This document shows, piece by piece, positions 44,350 to 53,500 of a DNA stretch of 64,000 bases (within the stretch, counting starts at the first letter, position 1; the number at the start of each line of letters is the position of its first letter). The stretch is taken from the NCBI RefSeq assembly GCF_034718895.1, contig NZ_JAYERP010000001.1, positions 2,356,001 through 2,420,000 of the forward strand. The letters run 5' to 3'. The translations under genes and the position numbers were made by a program. Source of the stretch: Paenibacillus phoenicis. GTDB taxonomy: Bacteria > Bacillota > Bacilli > Paenibacillales > Paenibacillaceae. Under the pieces are notes generated by a model. It had not been told where the DNA came from. It saw only the letters and a program-made list of their open reading frames with translations, and ran no database searches.

Positions 44350-45405
44350 TCATTGATTGGCCATCGCCTTGCTTGTTTCGATGTTCTTTAAGTGCTCCTT
44401 GTAAGTCTTGGCGAACAGGTGCTCCCCGCTGCCGTCTTTTTTCGTCACATAAAATAGATAGTCCGAGGATTTCGGCTCAAGCACCGCTTCGATCGATTTG
44501 AGGCTAGGCGCAGCGATCGGCCCCGGAGGCAGCCCTTCATACAAATAGGTATTGTAGGGGCTGTCCACGCTTCGTAAATCCGAATTGAGCAAGCGCTCCT
44601 TGGGTTTATCCAGCACATACTGCACCGTGGCGTCAATTTCCAGCTTCATGCCGTCCTTTAGCCGATTATAGATGACTCCGGCCACCAATGGCCGTTCAGC
44701 ATCAACAACCACTTCTCGCTCTACCAGCGAAGCTATCGTCATCAGCTCACTTAACGTAAGGCCGCGAGCCTGCAGCTTTTGTTCAAAATCGGGGATTTTA
44801 CCGAGCCGGGTACGGGTTTCCTGCAGCATCCGAGCGATGATGTCCTGCTCGTTGCTGCCTTTTTTCAGCTCATAGGTTTCCGGGAACAAATACCCTTCCA
44901 GCCGGTACGTCAACCGCTCGTCCGTCGGGATTTGCGATAACAGCTCATCGTGAAGACCCGCTGCATCCTTCGCCAGCTGCAAGAACGCGGCTTGATCAAC
45001 CAAGCCTTCCTCCGCCAGCTTGTCAGCCATTTGTTTGACCGTGAAGCCCTCGGGAATCGTAAACCGGATCATCTCGGCCTTAACCACGTCGCCGCTGTTC
45101 AGCTTGGCGATGATCTCGTCATACGTCATGCCCGGCTGCATCTCATAGACCCCGGCCTGAAACCGGCTGCCTTCCGACTTCCATTTTAAATACGAAACGA
45201 ACAAAAAGGAATTTTTAATTAGTCCCTGGTTTTCCAGCAACTTTGCGATGTCGGCCGTTCCCGTTCCCGGTTCGATCGTAATCTTGACTGGCTGTTCCTT
45301 CGCTTCAACCGGGAGCATGCTTGTGTACACATAAAATCCGGCCGCCCCTGCTCCGATGATCACGATCAGCAGCAGAACGGCCAGCCATTTCAGCGCTTTC
45401 CTCAA
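44350..45405 (-). CDS. mltG: Endolytic murein transglycosylase MltG (YceG family)
   Basis: About 351 residues. TTG 45405 is proposed because AAGGGGG precedes it at good spacing, whereas a TTG 24 bases earlier lies in the T tract of a terminator. One membrane anchor (residues 5-27) is followed by a LysM-like segment and the YceG catalytic domain, with the catalytic Glu region LEGYLFPETYEL and ASLVEREVVVDAERPLVAG. It cleaves nascent peptidoglycan glycan strands. Position between the DUF1292 genes and trhP1 follows Bacillus. Confidence 0.92.
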   Translation of the reverse strand: MRKALKWLAVLLLIVIIGAGAAGFYVYTSMLPVEAKEQPVKITIEPGTGTADIAKLLENQGLIKNSFLFVSYLKWKSEGSRFQAGVYEMQPGMTYDEIIAKLNSGDVVKAEMIRFTIPEGFTVKQMADKLAEEGLVDQAAFLQLAKDAAGLHDELLSQIPTDERLTYRLEGYLFPETYELKKGSNEQDIIARMLQETRTRLGKIPDFEQKLQARGLTLSELMTIASLVEREVVVDAERPLVAGVIYNRLKDGMKLEIDATVQYVLDKPKERLLNSDLRSVDSPYNTYLYEGLPPGPIAAPSLKSIEAVLEPKSSDYLFYVTKKDGSGEHLFAKTYKEHLKNIETSKAMANQ

Positions 45406-45430
45406 ACCGCCTTCCCCCTTAACAGCCAAA

Positions 45431-45453
45431 AAGAGCGGAAATCTCCCGCTCTT
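45431..45453 (-). terminator. Terminator between the DUF1292 genes and mltG
   Basis: A perfect 8-bp stem AAGAGCGG / CCGCTCTT with a 7-base loop, followed on the minus strand by TTTTT. It lies only about 26 bases before the mltG start. Confidence 0.8.
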
Positions 45454-45491
45454 CCCGGACTGATCTATCGTGCTCTTGCAATGCCTTCCCG

Positions 45492-45791
45492 TTACTCCGG
45501 AAAGGTCAATTCATCGTACAGCTCGGATACGTTCTCCCATTCCTCGTCGTCATCAATCGTGACCAGTTCCAGCTTATCGCCGCTCGTCACGATCTTGAAA
45601 ATCTCCGGCTCTTCATCCTTGGACGCGTCCTCCGGCAATAATACCGCGTAGGCCGCTCCGGCGACGTCAAACTCCTCAACGACTTGATAATAGGAGACAT
45701 TGCCCGATTCGTCTTCAAGTTCCACGACTGGGCCAAATGTGTCGCGAACCCGCGACGTCATTACTGCTTGGTCTGCTGTAAATTCAGTCAT
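45492..45791 (-). CDS. DUF1292 protein (YrzB-like), second copy
   Basis: A 99-residue acidic protein (MTEFTADQAVMTSRVRDTFG; VELEDESGNVSYYQVVEEFD; VTIDDDEEWENVSELYDEL). ATG 45791 overlaps the stop of the preceding DUF1292 gene by 8 bases and has GGAGAAG upstream, so the two are translationally coupled. DUF1292 has no established function. It appears to be a diverged duplicate of its neighbour, and Bacillus has a single gene at this place. Confidence 0.85.
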   Translation of the reverse strand: MTEFTADQAVMTSRVRDTFGPVVELEDESGNVSYYQVVEEFDVAGAAYAVLLPEDASKDEEPEIFKIVTSGDKLELVTIDDDEEWENVSELYDELTFPE

Positions 45792-46101
45792 TGCCATCTT
45801 CTCCATCAAACTCGTCGATAAGCGTATTAAAGGTCTCCTCAACGATTTCCCATTCTTCGTCGCTTTCGATCGTGTACAGCTTCAGGTCATCGCCGTCTTC
45901 CTCGTAACGGAACGCGTATACCTCTTCGCTCTCTTCATCTTCATTCCCATCGGAATCCAAAGGAACGACCATCATATACTTGGCGTCCGAACCGTCGACT
46001 TCGAATTTCATAATCACTTCGAACTCTTCTTCATTGCCCTCTTCATCGGGGATATAAATAATTTCCGGTTCTTCTTCATTTCCGATACGATCTTTAGACA
46101 T
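45784..46101 (-). CDS. DUF1292 protein (YrzB-like), first copy
   Basis: A 105-residue very acidic protein (IIYIPDEEGNEEEFEVIMKF; YMMVVPLDSDGNEDEESEEV; LYTIESDEEWEIVEETFNTL). It sits 12 bases after ruvX in the conserved alaS-yrzL-yrrK-yrzB order. The Glu/Asp clusters and a small beta domain with a DDEEW-like end are the family features. Function unknown. Confidence 0.88.
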   Translation of the reverse strand: MSKDRIGNEEEPEIIYIPDEEGNEEEFEVIMKFEVDGSDAKYMMVVPLDSDGNEDEESEEVYAFRYEEDGDDLKLYTIESDEEWEIVEETFNTLIDEFDGEDGND

Positions 46102-46113
46102 ACGCGATCACCC

Positions 46114-46530
46114 TCACTTTATACTCTTAGAGTCCAAATAATTTTGCAAAATCAAGCTGGCGGCCATCTTGTCGACGACACCTTTGCGTTTCTTCCGGCT
46201 GACATCCGCATCCAGCAGCGTACGCTGCGCAGAAACGGTGGTCAGCCGTTCATCCCAGAGATGCACGGGCAGATTCAGCTTAGCCCGCAGATCCTCGGCA
46301 AACGCCATGCATATTTCTCCACGGGGACCAATCGTACCGTTCATATTCTTGGGCAAACCCACAACGATCTCTTCCACCTCGTGCTGCTTCACAAGCTCGG
46401 CGATGCGCTCAAATTCGCTGCCTTCCTTGCGGCGCTCGATGGTTTCGAGCCCTTGGGCGGTCCAACCCAAGCTGTCGCTCACAGCCACTCCGATCCGCCG
46501 GTCCCCGTAGTCTAGGCCCATGATTTTCAT
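46114..46530 (-). CDS. ruvX: Holliday junction resolvase-like protein RuvX/YqgF (YrrK)
   Basis: A 138-residue protein; ATG 46530 follows AAAGGAG. RNase H-like fold motifs are KIMGLDYGDRRIGVAVSD, VVGLPKNMNGTIGPRG and LWDERLTTVSAQRTLL, with the catalytic Asp residues. YqgF proteins act in 16S rRNA 5'-end processing and resemble resolvases. It lies in the alaS downstream cluster between ireB and the DUF1292 genes. Confidence 0.95.
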   Translation of the reverse strand: MKIMGLDYGDRRIGVAVSDSLGWTAQGLETIERRKEGSEFERIAELVKQHEVEEIVVGLPKNMNGTIGPRGEICMAFAEDLRAKLNLPVHLWDERLTTVSAQRTLLDADVSRKKRKGVVDKMAASLILQNYLDSKSIK

Positions 46531-46589
46531 GTATTGCTCCTTTAAATGCGGATCCACCGCTTATCCGTTCTTGAGAAGGTTCGCTGCCA

Positions 46590-46850
46590 TCAACGGTGAT
46601 TCGCCATGTAAAAGCGCACCAGCTCTTCGATCAGCTCGTCGCGTTCCTTCTTGCGAACCAAACTTCTCGCATTGTTATGACGCGGTATATAGGCCGGATC
46701 CCCCGATAACAGATATCCGACGATCTGGTTTACCGGATTATACTCCTTCTCCTGCAAAGCCTGGTAAACCGTAAGAAGAATCTCCTGCGCCGACGCTTCT
46801 AGTTCATCGCCCTTGACGTTAAATTTGACGGTTTTATCCATGGAGTCCAT
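46590..46850 (-). CDS. yrzL: IreB family regulatory protein (YrzL)
   Basis: An 86-residue protein starting at ATG 46850 with GAGGTG upstream ([40 protein letters not shown]). In Enterococcus IreB is a substrate of the Ser/Thr kinase IreK; in Bacillus the homologue YrzL lies in this same cluster between alaS and ruvX. The N-terminal Thr region could be the phosphosite, by analogy. Confidence 0.92.
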   Translation of the reverse strand: MDSMDKTVKFNVKGDELEASAQEILLTVYQALQEKEYNPVNQIVGYLLSGDPAYIPRHNNARSLVRKKERDELIEELVRFYMANHR

Positions 46851-46984
46851 GATGACACCTCGCTTCTTCGACATACGCCTTTATGATCGCAGCTGTTTTC
46901 CTCTTAGCCTAATCATACTATACCATATCATGGGTTCCATAAGGAAATTTTCAGTGATATGCCCCGTCAAATTTCACCACCTTC

Positions 46985-49609
46985 TCAGGCTTGGGAAGCA
47001 ATCCACTCCGCTGCTACTTTTAATGCTTCGTCCAGCTTGCTGGCATCCTTGCCTCCGGCCTGAGCCATATCCGGACGACCGCCGCCTCCGCCGCCGCATA
47101 CCGCCGCAATTTCCTTGACGAGCTTGCCGGCATGCAATCCGCGAGCCACTTCTTCCTTCGGAACAACGACGACAAAATTTACTTTGTCTTCGTTTGGCGC
47201 GCCCAACACCAGCACGGCATCCGGCAATTTCACCTTCAGCTCGTCAGCCAGCGTGCGCAGCGCATCCATACTGCCGGCTTGCACGCGTGCAGCCAACAGC
47301 TTGGTTTGGCCAACGCTCACCACTTGGCTCGTCAATTCGCCGGCTTCGATGTCGCTCAGCTTGCTTTGCAGCGATTCGTTCTCACGACCCAATTCCTTAA
47401 GCTGCTGGAACAATCCCTCAACCCGCTTCGGCACATCGTTTACGTTGGCTTTCAACAGGCCAGCCGCTTGCTTCAGCAGGTCCAGCTGTCCATCCATAAA
47501 CAGATATGCGCCGCGTCCAGTCACCGCTTCGATCCGGCGTACCCCGGAACCGATGCCGCTTTCGCTGACGATTTTGAACAGGCCGATCTCAGCCGAGTTG
47601 TTCACGTGGCAGCCGCCGCAAAGCTCCAAGCTGTAGTCGCCAACCTTGACGACGCGGACGATGTCCCCGTACTTCTCACCGAACAGCGCCATTGCCCCCA
47701 TCGCTTTCGCTTCATCAATTGGCTTCAGCGAGGTCGTTACAGGCAAGGCATTCCAAATCTGTTCGTTGACGCGGCGTTCGATTTCCGCCAGTTCCTCCGG
47801 CGAGATGCTGCCGAGGTGGGAGAAGTCGAAGCGCAAGCGCTGCGGTTCAACGAGGGAGCCGGCCTGGTTCACGTGTTCGCCAAGCGTCTCCTTCAACGCT
47901 TTATGCAGCAGATGGGTTGCCGTATGGTTCTTCACCGTATGGCTGCGTTGTTCCCGATCCACGGAAGCGGTAACTTCGGCACCAACCCGCAGTTCGCCGG
48001 TCTTCACCGTGACTTGATGGACATGCTGCCCATGAGGGGCTTTAAACAAGCCTTCCACGGTTGCGCTAGCGGAGTCGTTGTGAATCGTCCCCTGGTCGCT
48101 GACCTGACCGCCGCTTTCCGCATAGAACGGCGTGGAAGCCAGAATCACTTGACCCGATTGGCCCTCACCAAGCGTATCCACGAAAGCGTCGTCGACCACA
48201 ATAGCTACAATGCTGGTGGTAACTTCAAGCTCATTATATCCAACGAATTCGGTTTTAGTCGTAAAATCCGCCAAAACGCCGCCCTGCACCTTCATGCTGC
48301 CGCTTTCGTGACGGGCTGCCCGGGCGCGTTCACGTTGTTCTTCCATCGCTGCTTCAAAGCCTTCGCGATCGACGCTAAGACCATGCTCCGCTGCGAAATC
48401 CTCAGTCAAATCCAGCGGGAAGCCGTAGGTGTCGTACAGCTTAAACGCATCGTCCCCGCTGATCTGCGTGCGGCCTTGCGCTTTCGCTTCGGCACTGATA
48501 TCGGCCAGAATAGCCAAGCCGTCGCTCAACGTTTCATGGAAGCGTTCCTCTTCGGTGCGGATGACTTTCTCAATAAACTCGCGTTTAATAACAACATCCG
48601 GATAATAGGTGCCCATAATGTCGCCAACCGTCTCTACCAAGCTGAACATAAACGGTTTGTCCAATCCGATCAGCTTGCCATAACGTACCGCACGGCGCAG
48701 CAGGCGGCGAATGACATAGCCGCGGCCTTCGTTCGACGGCAGGACGCCGTCAGCTACCGCAAAGGTCACCGTACGGATATGGTCGGCGATAACCTTAAGT
48801 GCGACGTCACTGTCCTCAGCAGCGCCGTAAGTTACCCCAGCCAGGCTTGTCGTTTTTTGGATAATCGGTTGGAACAGGTCGGTGTCGAAGTTGGAGTTCA
48901 CGTCCTGCAAAATCGACGCAAACCGCTCGAGGCCGGCCCCGGTATCGATGTTTTTATTCGGAAGCGGCGTATAGCTGCCGTCCTTGTTGTGGTTGAATTG
49001 CGAGAACACCAGGTTCCACACTTCAAGGAACCGTTCATTTTCCCCGCCCGGGTAACATTCCGGATCAGATAGATCGCCGTAAGCTTCGCCGCGGTCGTAG
49101 AAAATTTCCGTACAAGGTCCGCAAGGCCCTTCACCGATATCCCAGAAGTTGTCCTCCAGCTTAATGATGCGATCTGCAGGGATCCCGATTTTTTCATTCC
49201 ACAGCTTAAACGCTTCTTCATCCTCAGGATATACGGTGACCGACAGGCGATCCGGATCAAAACCGATCCATTTCTTGTCCGTCAGGAATTCCCAAGCCCA
49301 AGTAATCGCTTCTTCTTTAAAATAGTCCCCGATCGAGAAATTGCCCAGCATCTCAAAAAACGTATGGTGCCGGCGCGTCTTCCCGACGTTTTCGATATCG
49401 TTCGTGCGAATACATTTTTGCGAGTTGGCGAGGCGCGGATTTTCCGGCTTTACCCGCCCGTCGAAATAAGGCTTCAGCGGCGCCATCCCTGCATTGATCC
49501 ACAAGAGCGAAGGATCGTTATGCGGGACGAGTGAAGCGCTGGGTTCGATTTTATGGCCTTTGCTGGCAAAGAACTCCAGCCATTTGGAACGGATTTCACT
49601 TGCTTTCAT
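46985..49609 (-). CDS. alaS: Alanyl-tRNA synthetase
   Basis: An 874-residue enzyme with class II motifs in the N-terminal half ([36 protein letters not shown]), an editing domain with [11 protein letters not shown] and CGGCH zinc-site motifs, and the C-terminal DHHA1 oligomerisation region. It charges tRNA-Ala. ATG 49609 follows AGGAGG. Expression is controlled by a T-box leader immediately upstream. Interest also lies in 3' neighbours ireB and ruvX. Confidence 0.98.
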   Translation of the reverse strand: MKASEIRSKWLEFFASKGHKIEPSASLVPHNDPSLLWINAGMAPLKPYFDGRVKPENPRLANSQKCIRTNDIENVGKTRRHHTFFEMLGNFSIGDYFKEEAITWAWEFLTDKKWIGFDPDRLSVTVYPEDEEAFKLWNEKIGIPADRIIKLEDNFWDIGEGPCGPCTEIFYDRGEAYGDLSDPECYPGGENERFLEVWNLVFSQFNHNKDGSYTPLPNKNIDTGAGLERFASILQDVNSNFDTDLFQPIIQKTTSLAGVTYGAAEDSDVALKVIADHIRTVTFAVADGVLPSNEGRGYVIRRLLRRAVRYGKLIGLDKPFMFSLVETVGDIMGTYYPDVVIKREFIEKVIRTEEERFHETLSDGLAILADISAEAKAQGRTQISGDDAFKLYDTYGFPLDLTEDFAAEHGLSVDREGFEAAMEEQRERARAARHESGSMKVQGGVLADFTTKTEFVGYNELEVTTSIVAIVVDDAFVDTLGEGQSGQVILASTPFYAESGGQVSDQGTIHNDSASATVEGLFKAPHGQHVHQVTVKTGELRVGAEVTASVDREQRSHTVKNHTATHLLHKALKETLGEHVNQAGSLVEPQRLRFDFSHLGSISPEELAEIERRVNEQIWNALPVTTSLKPIDEAKAMGAMALFGEKYGDIVRVVKVGDYSLELCGGCHVNNSAEIGLFKIVSESGIGSGVRRIEAVTGRGAYLFMDGQLDLLKQAAGLLKANVNDVPKRVEGLFQQLKELGRENESLQSKLSDIEAGELTSQVVSVGQTKLLAARVQAGSMDALRTLADELKVKLPDAVLVLGAPNEDKVNFVVVVPKEEVARGLHAGKLVKEIAAVCGGGGGGRPDMAQAGGKDASKLDEALKVAAEWIASQA

Positions 49610-49640
49610 CGTCTTGACCTCCTAAATGTTCCTCTAAAAA

Positions 49641-49951
49641 TAAAAACGCCCCTGAAAATCAGGGACGATTGCATCGCGGTACCACCCTGGTTATCGCTTC
49701 CGATGCGGCTGGACGGGTTGTCCGCCGGCGTTCTAAAGCGATCGCCTCGTCGGTCCGATAACGGGGACCTGCCGGTGAATTTGTAGCCCACACTCCGAAA
49801 TTAGCTTTCCGTCCGCGCGAGATTTCAGGTTCTCTCAGCCACCGCCTCGGCCCCCCTTGCGGGACGCCGCCTGCAGCGGAACCCTTCTCTGGCAAATCCG
49901 CTTGCCGAACGTACTTGATTTCATCAACGCTTTGAAAATTTTCACATAACA
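49641..49951 (-). promoter_or_regulatory. T-box riboswitch leader of alaS
   Basis: The minus-strand leader carries the conserved T-box GGTGGTACCGCG (49686-49675), an AGTA element in the stem I region near 49912, and the terminator below. Uncharged tRNA-Ala should pair with the T-box and prevent termination. A GCT near 49840 is a plausible Ala specifier codon, but I could not fold stem I with certainty. Confidence 0.92.
49647..49667 (-). terminator. T-box controlled terminator of alaS
   Basis: CGTCCCTGA / TCAGGGGCG 9-bp stem with a 3-base loop, then TTTTTATTTTT on the minus strand; the 5' arm overlaps the antiterminator region next to the T-box. Confidence 0.9.
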
Positions 49952-49956
49952 TTTTA

Positions 49957-49985
49957 AGTATATAAGGCGAGGAACGCCGTGTCAA
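49957..49985 (-). promoter_or_regulatory. Sigma-A promoter of alaS
   Basis: TTGACA (49985-49980), exact 17-base spacer, TATACT (49962-49957) on the minus strand, just upstream of the T-box leader. Confidence 0.85.
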
Positions 49986-50005
49986 TGCAGCTTGTCCACC
50001 TTGCG

Positions 50006-51199
50006 TTACATCGCTTTGCGGCGAACGTAGTAGGCATAGAAATGCTGAATAACTACCTTCACCACGGCAAAAAACGGCACCGCCAAAATCAACCCGGGCA
50101 CCCCCGCCAACTCCCCGCCAATGAGAAGCGCCAAAATGATCAGCATCGGGTGCATATGTAAGCTACGTCCAACCACCTGCGGGGAAATGACGTTACTTTC
50201 GATCGTTTGGCACAGCATGTTGACGAGCAGGACCAGCAGCACCATTTTCCAAGAAATCGTTGTCGCCATAACCAAGGCCGGGGCAGCCCCGAGAAATGGG
50301 CCCAGGTAAGGGATGATGTTGCACAGAGCAACCACTCCCGCCAGCAGCAGCGCAAACGGCATGCCGATTAACATATAGCCGATATAGGCGAGCACACCGA
50401 TAATGACGCATACCAGCAGTTGCCCCCGGACATAGTTACCCAGAGCCATATCGATTTCCTTCAGCAGCGTGATGATCGACTTGCGCCGCGAGCGCGGCAA
50501 GTACTGCAGGATCAGCCGCTCGATCAGCTCGATGTCCTTCAGCATGTAGAAGATCAGGAACGGGATAATAAACGCATTAAACACGACGCCGATCGTTGTT
50601 CCGATATTGTCCAGGAAGCCGGAGATAGCGCTTGCCAAGCGGTTTTCAAATTGATAAAACCAGTTGTTCATCCCCATGCGGATGCTCCCCGGCAAAATAC
50701 CGTTGTCCCAACGATTCATCATTTGCTGGGTGTGAAGGGTAAGCTCCGGCAAATGCTCGCCCAGCTCCTCCAGCTGTTCGACGAACATCGGAATCACGTT
50801 CATGAGCACCACGGACAAGCCGGTCAGAAACACCGCATAGATCAGCAGCACGGCCATCGTCCGCGGCACCCTCCGCCCGCCAAGCATCCGAACGATCGGA
50901 TTTAAGACATAAGAGATAATGATGGCGATGACAAACGGAGCGAAAACGGCCTTCAAAAATCGGTAGACGAGCGCAAACATCGGCCGCAGCTGCCACACAA
51001 AAAACAGGATCACCAGCCCCAACAACAGCCAAACGCCATATTGGAACAGCTTGCTTTGGGTGATCGGTACCAGCGGTTGCTTCTGCTCTTCCCGCTCTTC
51101 TTGCTTTTTCGGTTCCTTTTGCGCTTGCTCCTTCTGCTGCTTGTGCGCTTGCTCCTTCTGCTGCTTGTGCGCTTGCTCCTTCTGTTCATTGGGTCCCAT
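50006..51199 (-). CDS. AI-2E family transporter (YrrI type)
   Basis: A 397-residue membrane protein with about seven or eight hydrophobic segments (YGVWLLLGLVILFFVW; VIAIIISYVLNPIVRMLGGR) and the family region GNYVRGQLLVCVIIGVLAYI. The PF01594 family exports varied small solutes; the AI-2 link is historical. The first 45 residues are a charged Gln/Lys/Glu-rich tail with a repeated KEQAHKQQ octapeptide. It lies upstream of alaS, the position of yrrI in Bacillus. Confidence 0.92.
   Translation of the reverse strand: MGPNEQKEQAHKQQKEQAHKQQKEQAQKEPKKQEEREEQKQPLVPITQSKLFQYGVWLLLGLVILFFVWQLRPMFALVYRFLKAVFAPFVIAIIISYVLNPIVRMLGGRRVPRTMAVLLIYAVFLTGLSVVLMNVIPMFVEQLEELGEHLPELTLHTQQMMNRWDNGILPGSIRMGMNNWFYQFENRLASAISGFLDNIGTTIGVVFNAFIIPFLIFYMLKDIELIERLILQYLPRSRRKSIITLLKEIDMALGNYVRGQLLVCVIIGVLAYIGYMLIGMPFALLLAGVVALCNIIPYLGPFLGAAPALVMATTISWKMVLLVLLVNMLCQTIESNVISPQVVGRSLHMHPMLIILALLIGGELAGVPGLILAVPFFAVVKVVIQHFYAYYVRRKAM
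51131..51183. repeat. 24-bp tandem repeat in the transporter N-terminus
   Basis: A 24-base unit encoding KEQAHKQQ recurs just over two times without substitutions, with a degenerate third copy (KEQAQKEP). Confidence 0.8.
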
Positions 51200-51496
51200 C
51201 GATGCTACGCCCCTCCCTACTTCACAGCGAATTACTCGTATAGATCAGTATTTGTCTGGGAAGGTAAATTTATGAGAGGGGGCGGCGAAGAGGCGGGGAT
51301 GTGGGGTACGAGAGCTTGAAAAGAGTTGAAGTTTAGTTTCTCCAGAATCATTTCCCCCTCTGGCCTTTGGTGCTCTTCTTCATCGCTCCCACCAATCCCC
51401 GGTTCTTCGCCGCCGGGGGGTGTAGCTGTGGCCCGGCAATCTGCAAGGCATGATTGTCCGGGCATGTAAGTAAGGATTGCGTGGAGCCGCTTGCTC

Positions 51497-51681
51497 GTAA
51501 CGGACCTGAGAGACGCTATTAGGTCATTTCCCGTCCATTTCCCGATGTAACGGACCCAGTGGCCCTTAATCAGCTCGAAATGCAGCTAACAGGGGCAACT
51601 CCAGTTGAATAAGGTCTTCTCAGTCCGTTAGATTCCCGACTACCGGATCCAGAAGCGAATAAGGTCTCCTGGGTCCGTTAG
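51497..51681. repeat. Four copies of a 25-bp intergenic element, two in each orientation
   Basis: Copies at 51497-51521 (GTAACGGACCTGAGAGACGC...) and 51547-51571 are direct; copies at 51607-51631 and 51657-51681 are inverted (core GGTCTCCTGGGTCCGTTA). All share TAACGGAC and a degenerate CCTTATT end. Spacing is 50, 60 and 50 bases. They occupy the 670-bp gene-free stretch 51200-51868, which otherwise holds the mtlD terminator and no supportable ORF. Confidence 0.8.
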
Positions 51682-51708
51682 ACCCCCCACGGACATCCAC
51701 AACCAAAA

Positions 51709-51746
51709 AGCCCGGATACATCTGGTGTTACCGATGCATCCGGGCT
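51709..51746 (-). terminator. Terminator of the mtl operon
   Basis: AGCCCGGAT / ATCCGGGCT perfect 9-bp stem extended by GATGC / GTATC-type pairs, followed by TTTTTGG on the minus strand. Confidence 0.82.
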
Positions 51747-51868
51747 GCTGAAGCGAGCCGGAGAAGAGCTTCAAGCCTCTCATCTCATCCGTGACAAACG
51801 GCGGACAAGAGCGGCCCGAGGTCGTTATTCACATGCCCTGAATAAGCTCTTCCCCTGCTTGCCACCGC

Positions 51869-53023
51869 TTAGCGGCTCTTCAACTCCTCATAATGCGCCA
51901 GCACCGCTTGATGGATCGGGTGCTCGGCGTCGAGGCCGGTGTATTTGGCCAAGGTCTGCGAAGCGCCAACTTCTCGCAGCGACGCCTGCAGCTCCGCGGC
52001 TTCCGGGTCGTCCGGAACATCGAAACAGAGCGCCATCGCCATCGTCAGCGCCAGGTAGCCGTATCCAAACTCCCGTTCATACGCCTGCGTTGCCGGGGAG
52101 ACCAGCCGATCGCCGGCGGACAGCTTGCGGATCGGTGAACGGCCGACCCGCGAAACCTCGTCCGTCAGCGCCGGATTGGCGAAGCGCTCCAGAATCGTAT
52201 CGATATACGCCTGATGCTCGGCTGGCGAAAATCCATGTTTCGCCACAAGCACCGCCCCGGTCTCCGAGAGGACGGCGCGCACATGCTGGGCGACTTTTTG
52301 ATCATTCATCGCTTCCTGAATCGTGGCATGGCCCTGCAGATATCCCATATAAGCGGCCGAGCAATGGCCGGTATTTACGGTAAACAGCTTGCGTTCGATA
52401 TAAGGCTCCAACCGGTCAACATAGTGAACGCCTTCGACCCGATGGAAGCCGTCAAACATTTGCGATTGGTCAACCGCCCATTCATAAAAAGGTTCCACCA
52501 CAACCTGCAGCGGGTCCTCATGCTGTTGCAACGGAACGATCCGGTCGACCGCCGCATCGGGAAACGCTACATGACGGTCCGCCCACTGCCGTGTGGCTTC
52601 ATCCAACTGGGCATAGACATGCTCCTTGAGCTGGGAGCTGCCGCCGATCGCGTTCTCGCAGGCAATGATATGCAGCGGGGAAGCCGCAGCTTCGTTTTTC
52701 CGCAACACCAGCCCTTGGGCGATCGTACCGGCGATATGCTTCAGGATGGTCACACCAACCGCCGTCGTGACCAAATCGGCCTCAGCAATCGCCTGGGCAG
52801 CAGCAGCGGGATCACTCATACTGTTAATCGCCGTCACGCCTTTTACGATGACCGTCTCCTGCTGATCGCTCGCCAGGGTAACAGGGTATTCCTTACGCCG
52901 TGCCAACTCCGAAACGAGCTTCTCGTTCACATCGACAAAGCATACTTCGTAACCGGAACGGGACAACAGCAAACCGATAAATCCTCTGCCGATATTGCCT
53001 GCACCAAAATGGACCGCCTTCAT
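51869..53023 (-). CDS. mtlD: Mannitol-1-phosphate 5-dehydrogenase
   Basis: A 384-residue polyol dehydrogenase. The NAD motif is MKAVHFGAGNIGRGFIGLLL, and the substrate region includes FTVNTGHCSAAYMGYLQG. It oxidises mannitol-1-phosphate, made by MtlA/MtlF, to fructose-6-phosphate. The start overlaps the mtlF stop by 4 bases (ATGA), indicating coupling. Cytoplasmic. Confidence 0.97.
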   Translation of the reverse strand: MKAVHFGAGNIGRGFIGLLLSRSGYEVCFVDVNEKLVSELARRKEYPVTLASDQQETVIVKGVTAINSMSDPAAAAQAIAEADLVTTAVGVTILKHIAGTIAQGLVLRKNEAAASPLHIIACENAIGGSSQLKEHVYAQLDEATRQWADRHVAFPDAAVDRIVPLQQHEDPLQVVVEPFYEWAVDQSQMFDGFHRVEGVHYVDRLEPYIERKLFTVNTGHCSAAYMGYLQGHATIQEAMNDQKVAQHVRAVLSETGAVLVAKHGFSPAEHQAYIDTILERFANPALTDEVSRVGRSPIRKLSAGDRLVSPATQAYEREFGYGYLALTMAMALCFDVPDDPEAAELQASLREVGASQTLAKYTGLDAEHPIHQAVLAHYEELKSR

Positions 53024-53457
53024 CCTTCCATGCCCCCTTCAAGGATCTCCGCAATTTCTTCTTCCGTTGTGGCATTCATAATTCGTTCCAAATTGGATTC
53101 GTCCGTGAACACCATAGCGACATTGGTCAGTACTTCCATGTGATCCCCGCCGGCTGCGGCGATGCCAATCACGATAAAGGCCGGCTCATCCCCGCCGAAA
53201 TCAACGCCTTCAGGGAAGCGGACAACCGACAGTCCGGTCGAGAAAATCATGCCTTTGGCTTCTTTCGTCCCGTGCGGGATCGCCAAACCTCCGCCCATAT
53301 AGGTGGAGACGATCTCTTCACGCTCGATCATTTTGTCCACGTATTCTTCCGTCACATGACCCGCGTCAACCAGCAGCTTTCCGGCGAGGCGGATCGCTTC
53401 ATATTTATCGCTCGCTTTTCCATTTAATATAATTTTCTCTTTAGACAATAATTTCAT
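53020..53457 (-). CDS. mtlF: Mannitol-specific PTS enzyme IIA
   Basis: A 145-residue protein starting at ATG 53457 behind GGGAGAG. The phosphohistidine is in GGGLAIPHGTKEA (His62). It passes phosphate from HPr to the EIIB domain of MtlA, which lacks its own EIIA. In this genome the gene is separated from mtlA by mtlR, the Bacillus order mtlA-mtlR-mtlF-mtlD being typical of Geobacillus and Paenibacillus. Confidence 0.96.
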   Translation of the reverse strand: MKLLSKEKIILNGKASDKYEAIRLAGKLLVDAGHVTEEYVDKMIEREEIVSTYMGGGLAIPHGTKEAKGMIFSTGLSVVRFPEGVDFGGDEPAFIVIGIAAAGGDHMEVLTNVAMVFTDESNLERIMNATTEEEIAEILEGGMEG

Positions 53458-53500
53458 GATTGTTCTCTCCCTTTCCACGTTATCCTATCTTCTCTTTTGT

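Noticed and set aside
47132-49072. 646-codon plus-strand frame opposite alaS
   Set aside because: Shadow of alaS, whose minus-strand product has all synthetase motifs.
51232-51465. 77-codon minus-strand frame in the mtl-side intergenic region
   Set aside because: No ribosome site, no recognisable motif, Pro-rich chance composition.
51497-51681. The 25-bp repeats as a CRISPR array
   Set aside because: Copies occur in both orientations and are imperfect, and there is no leader or cas gene.
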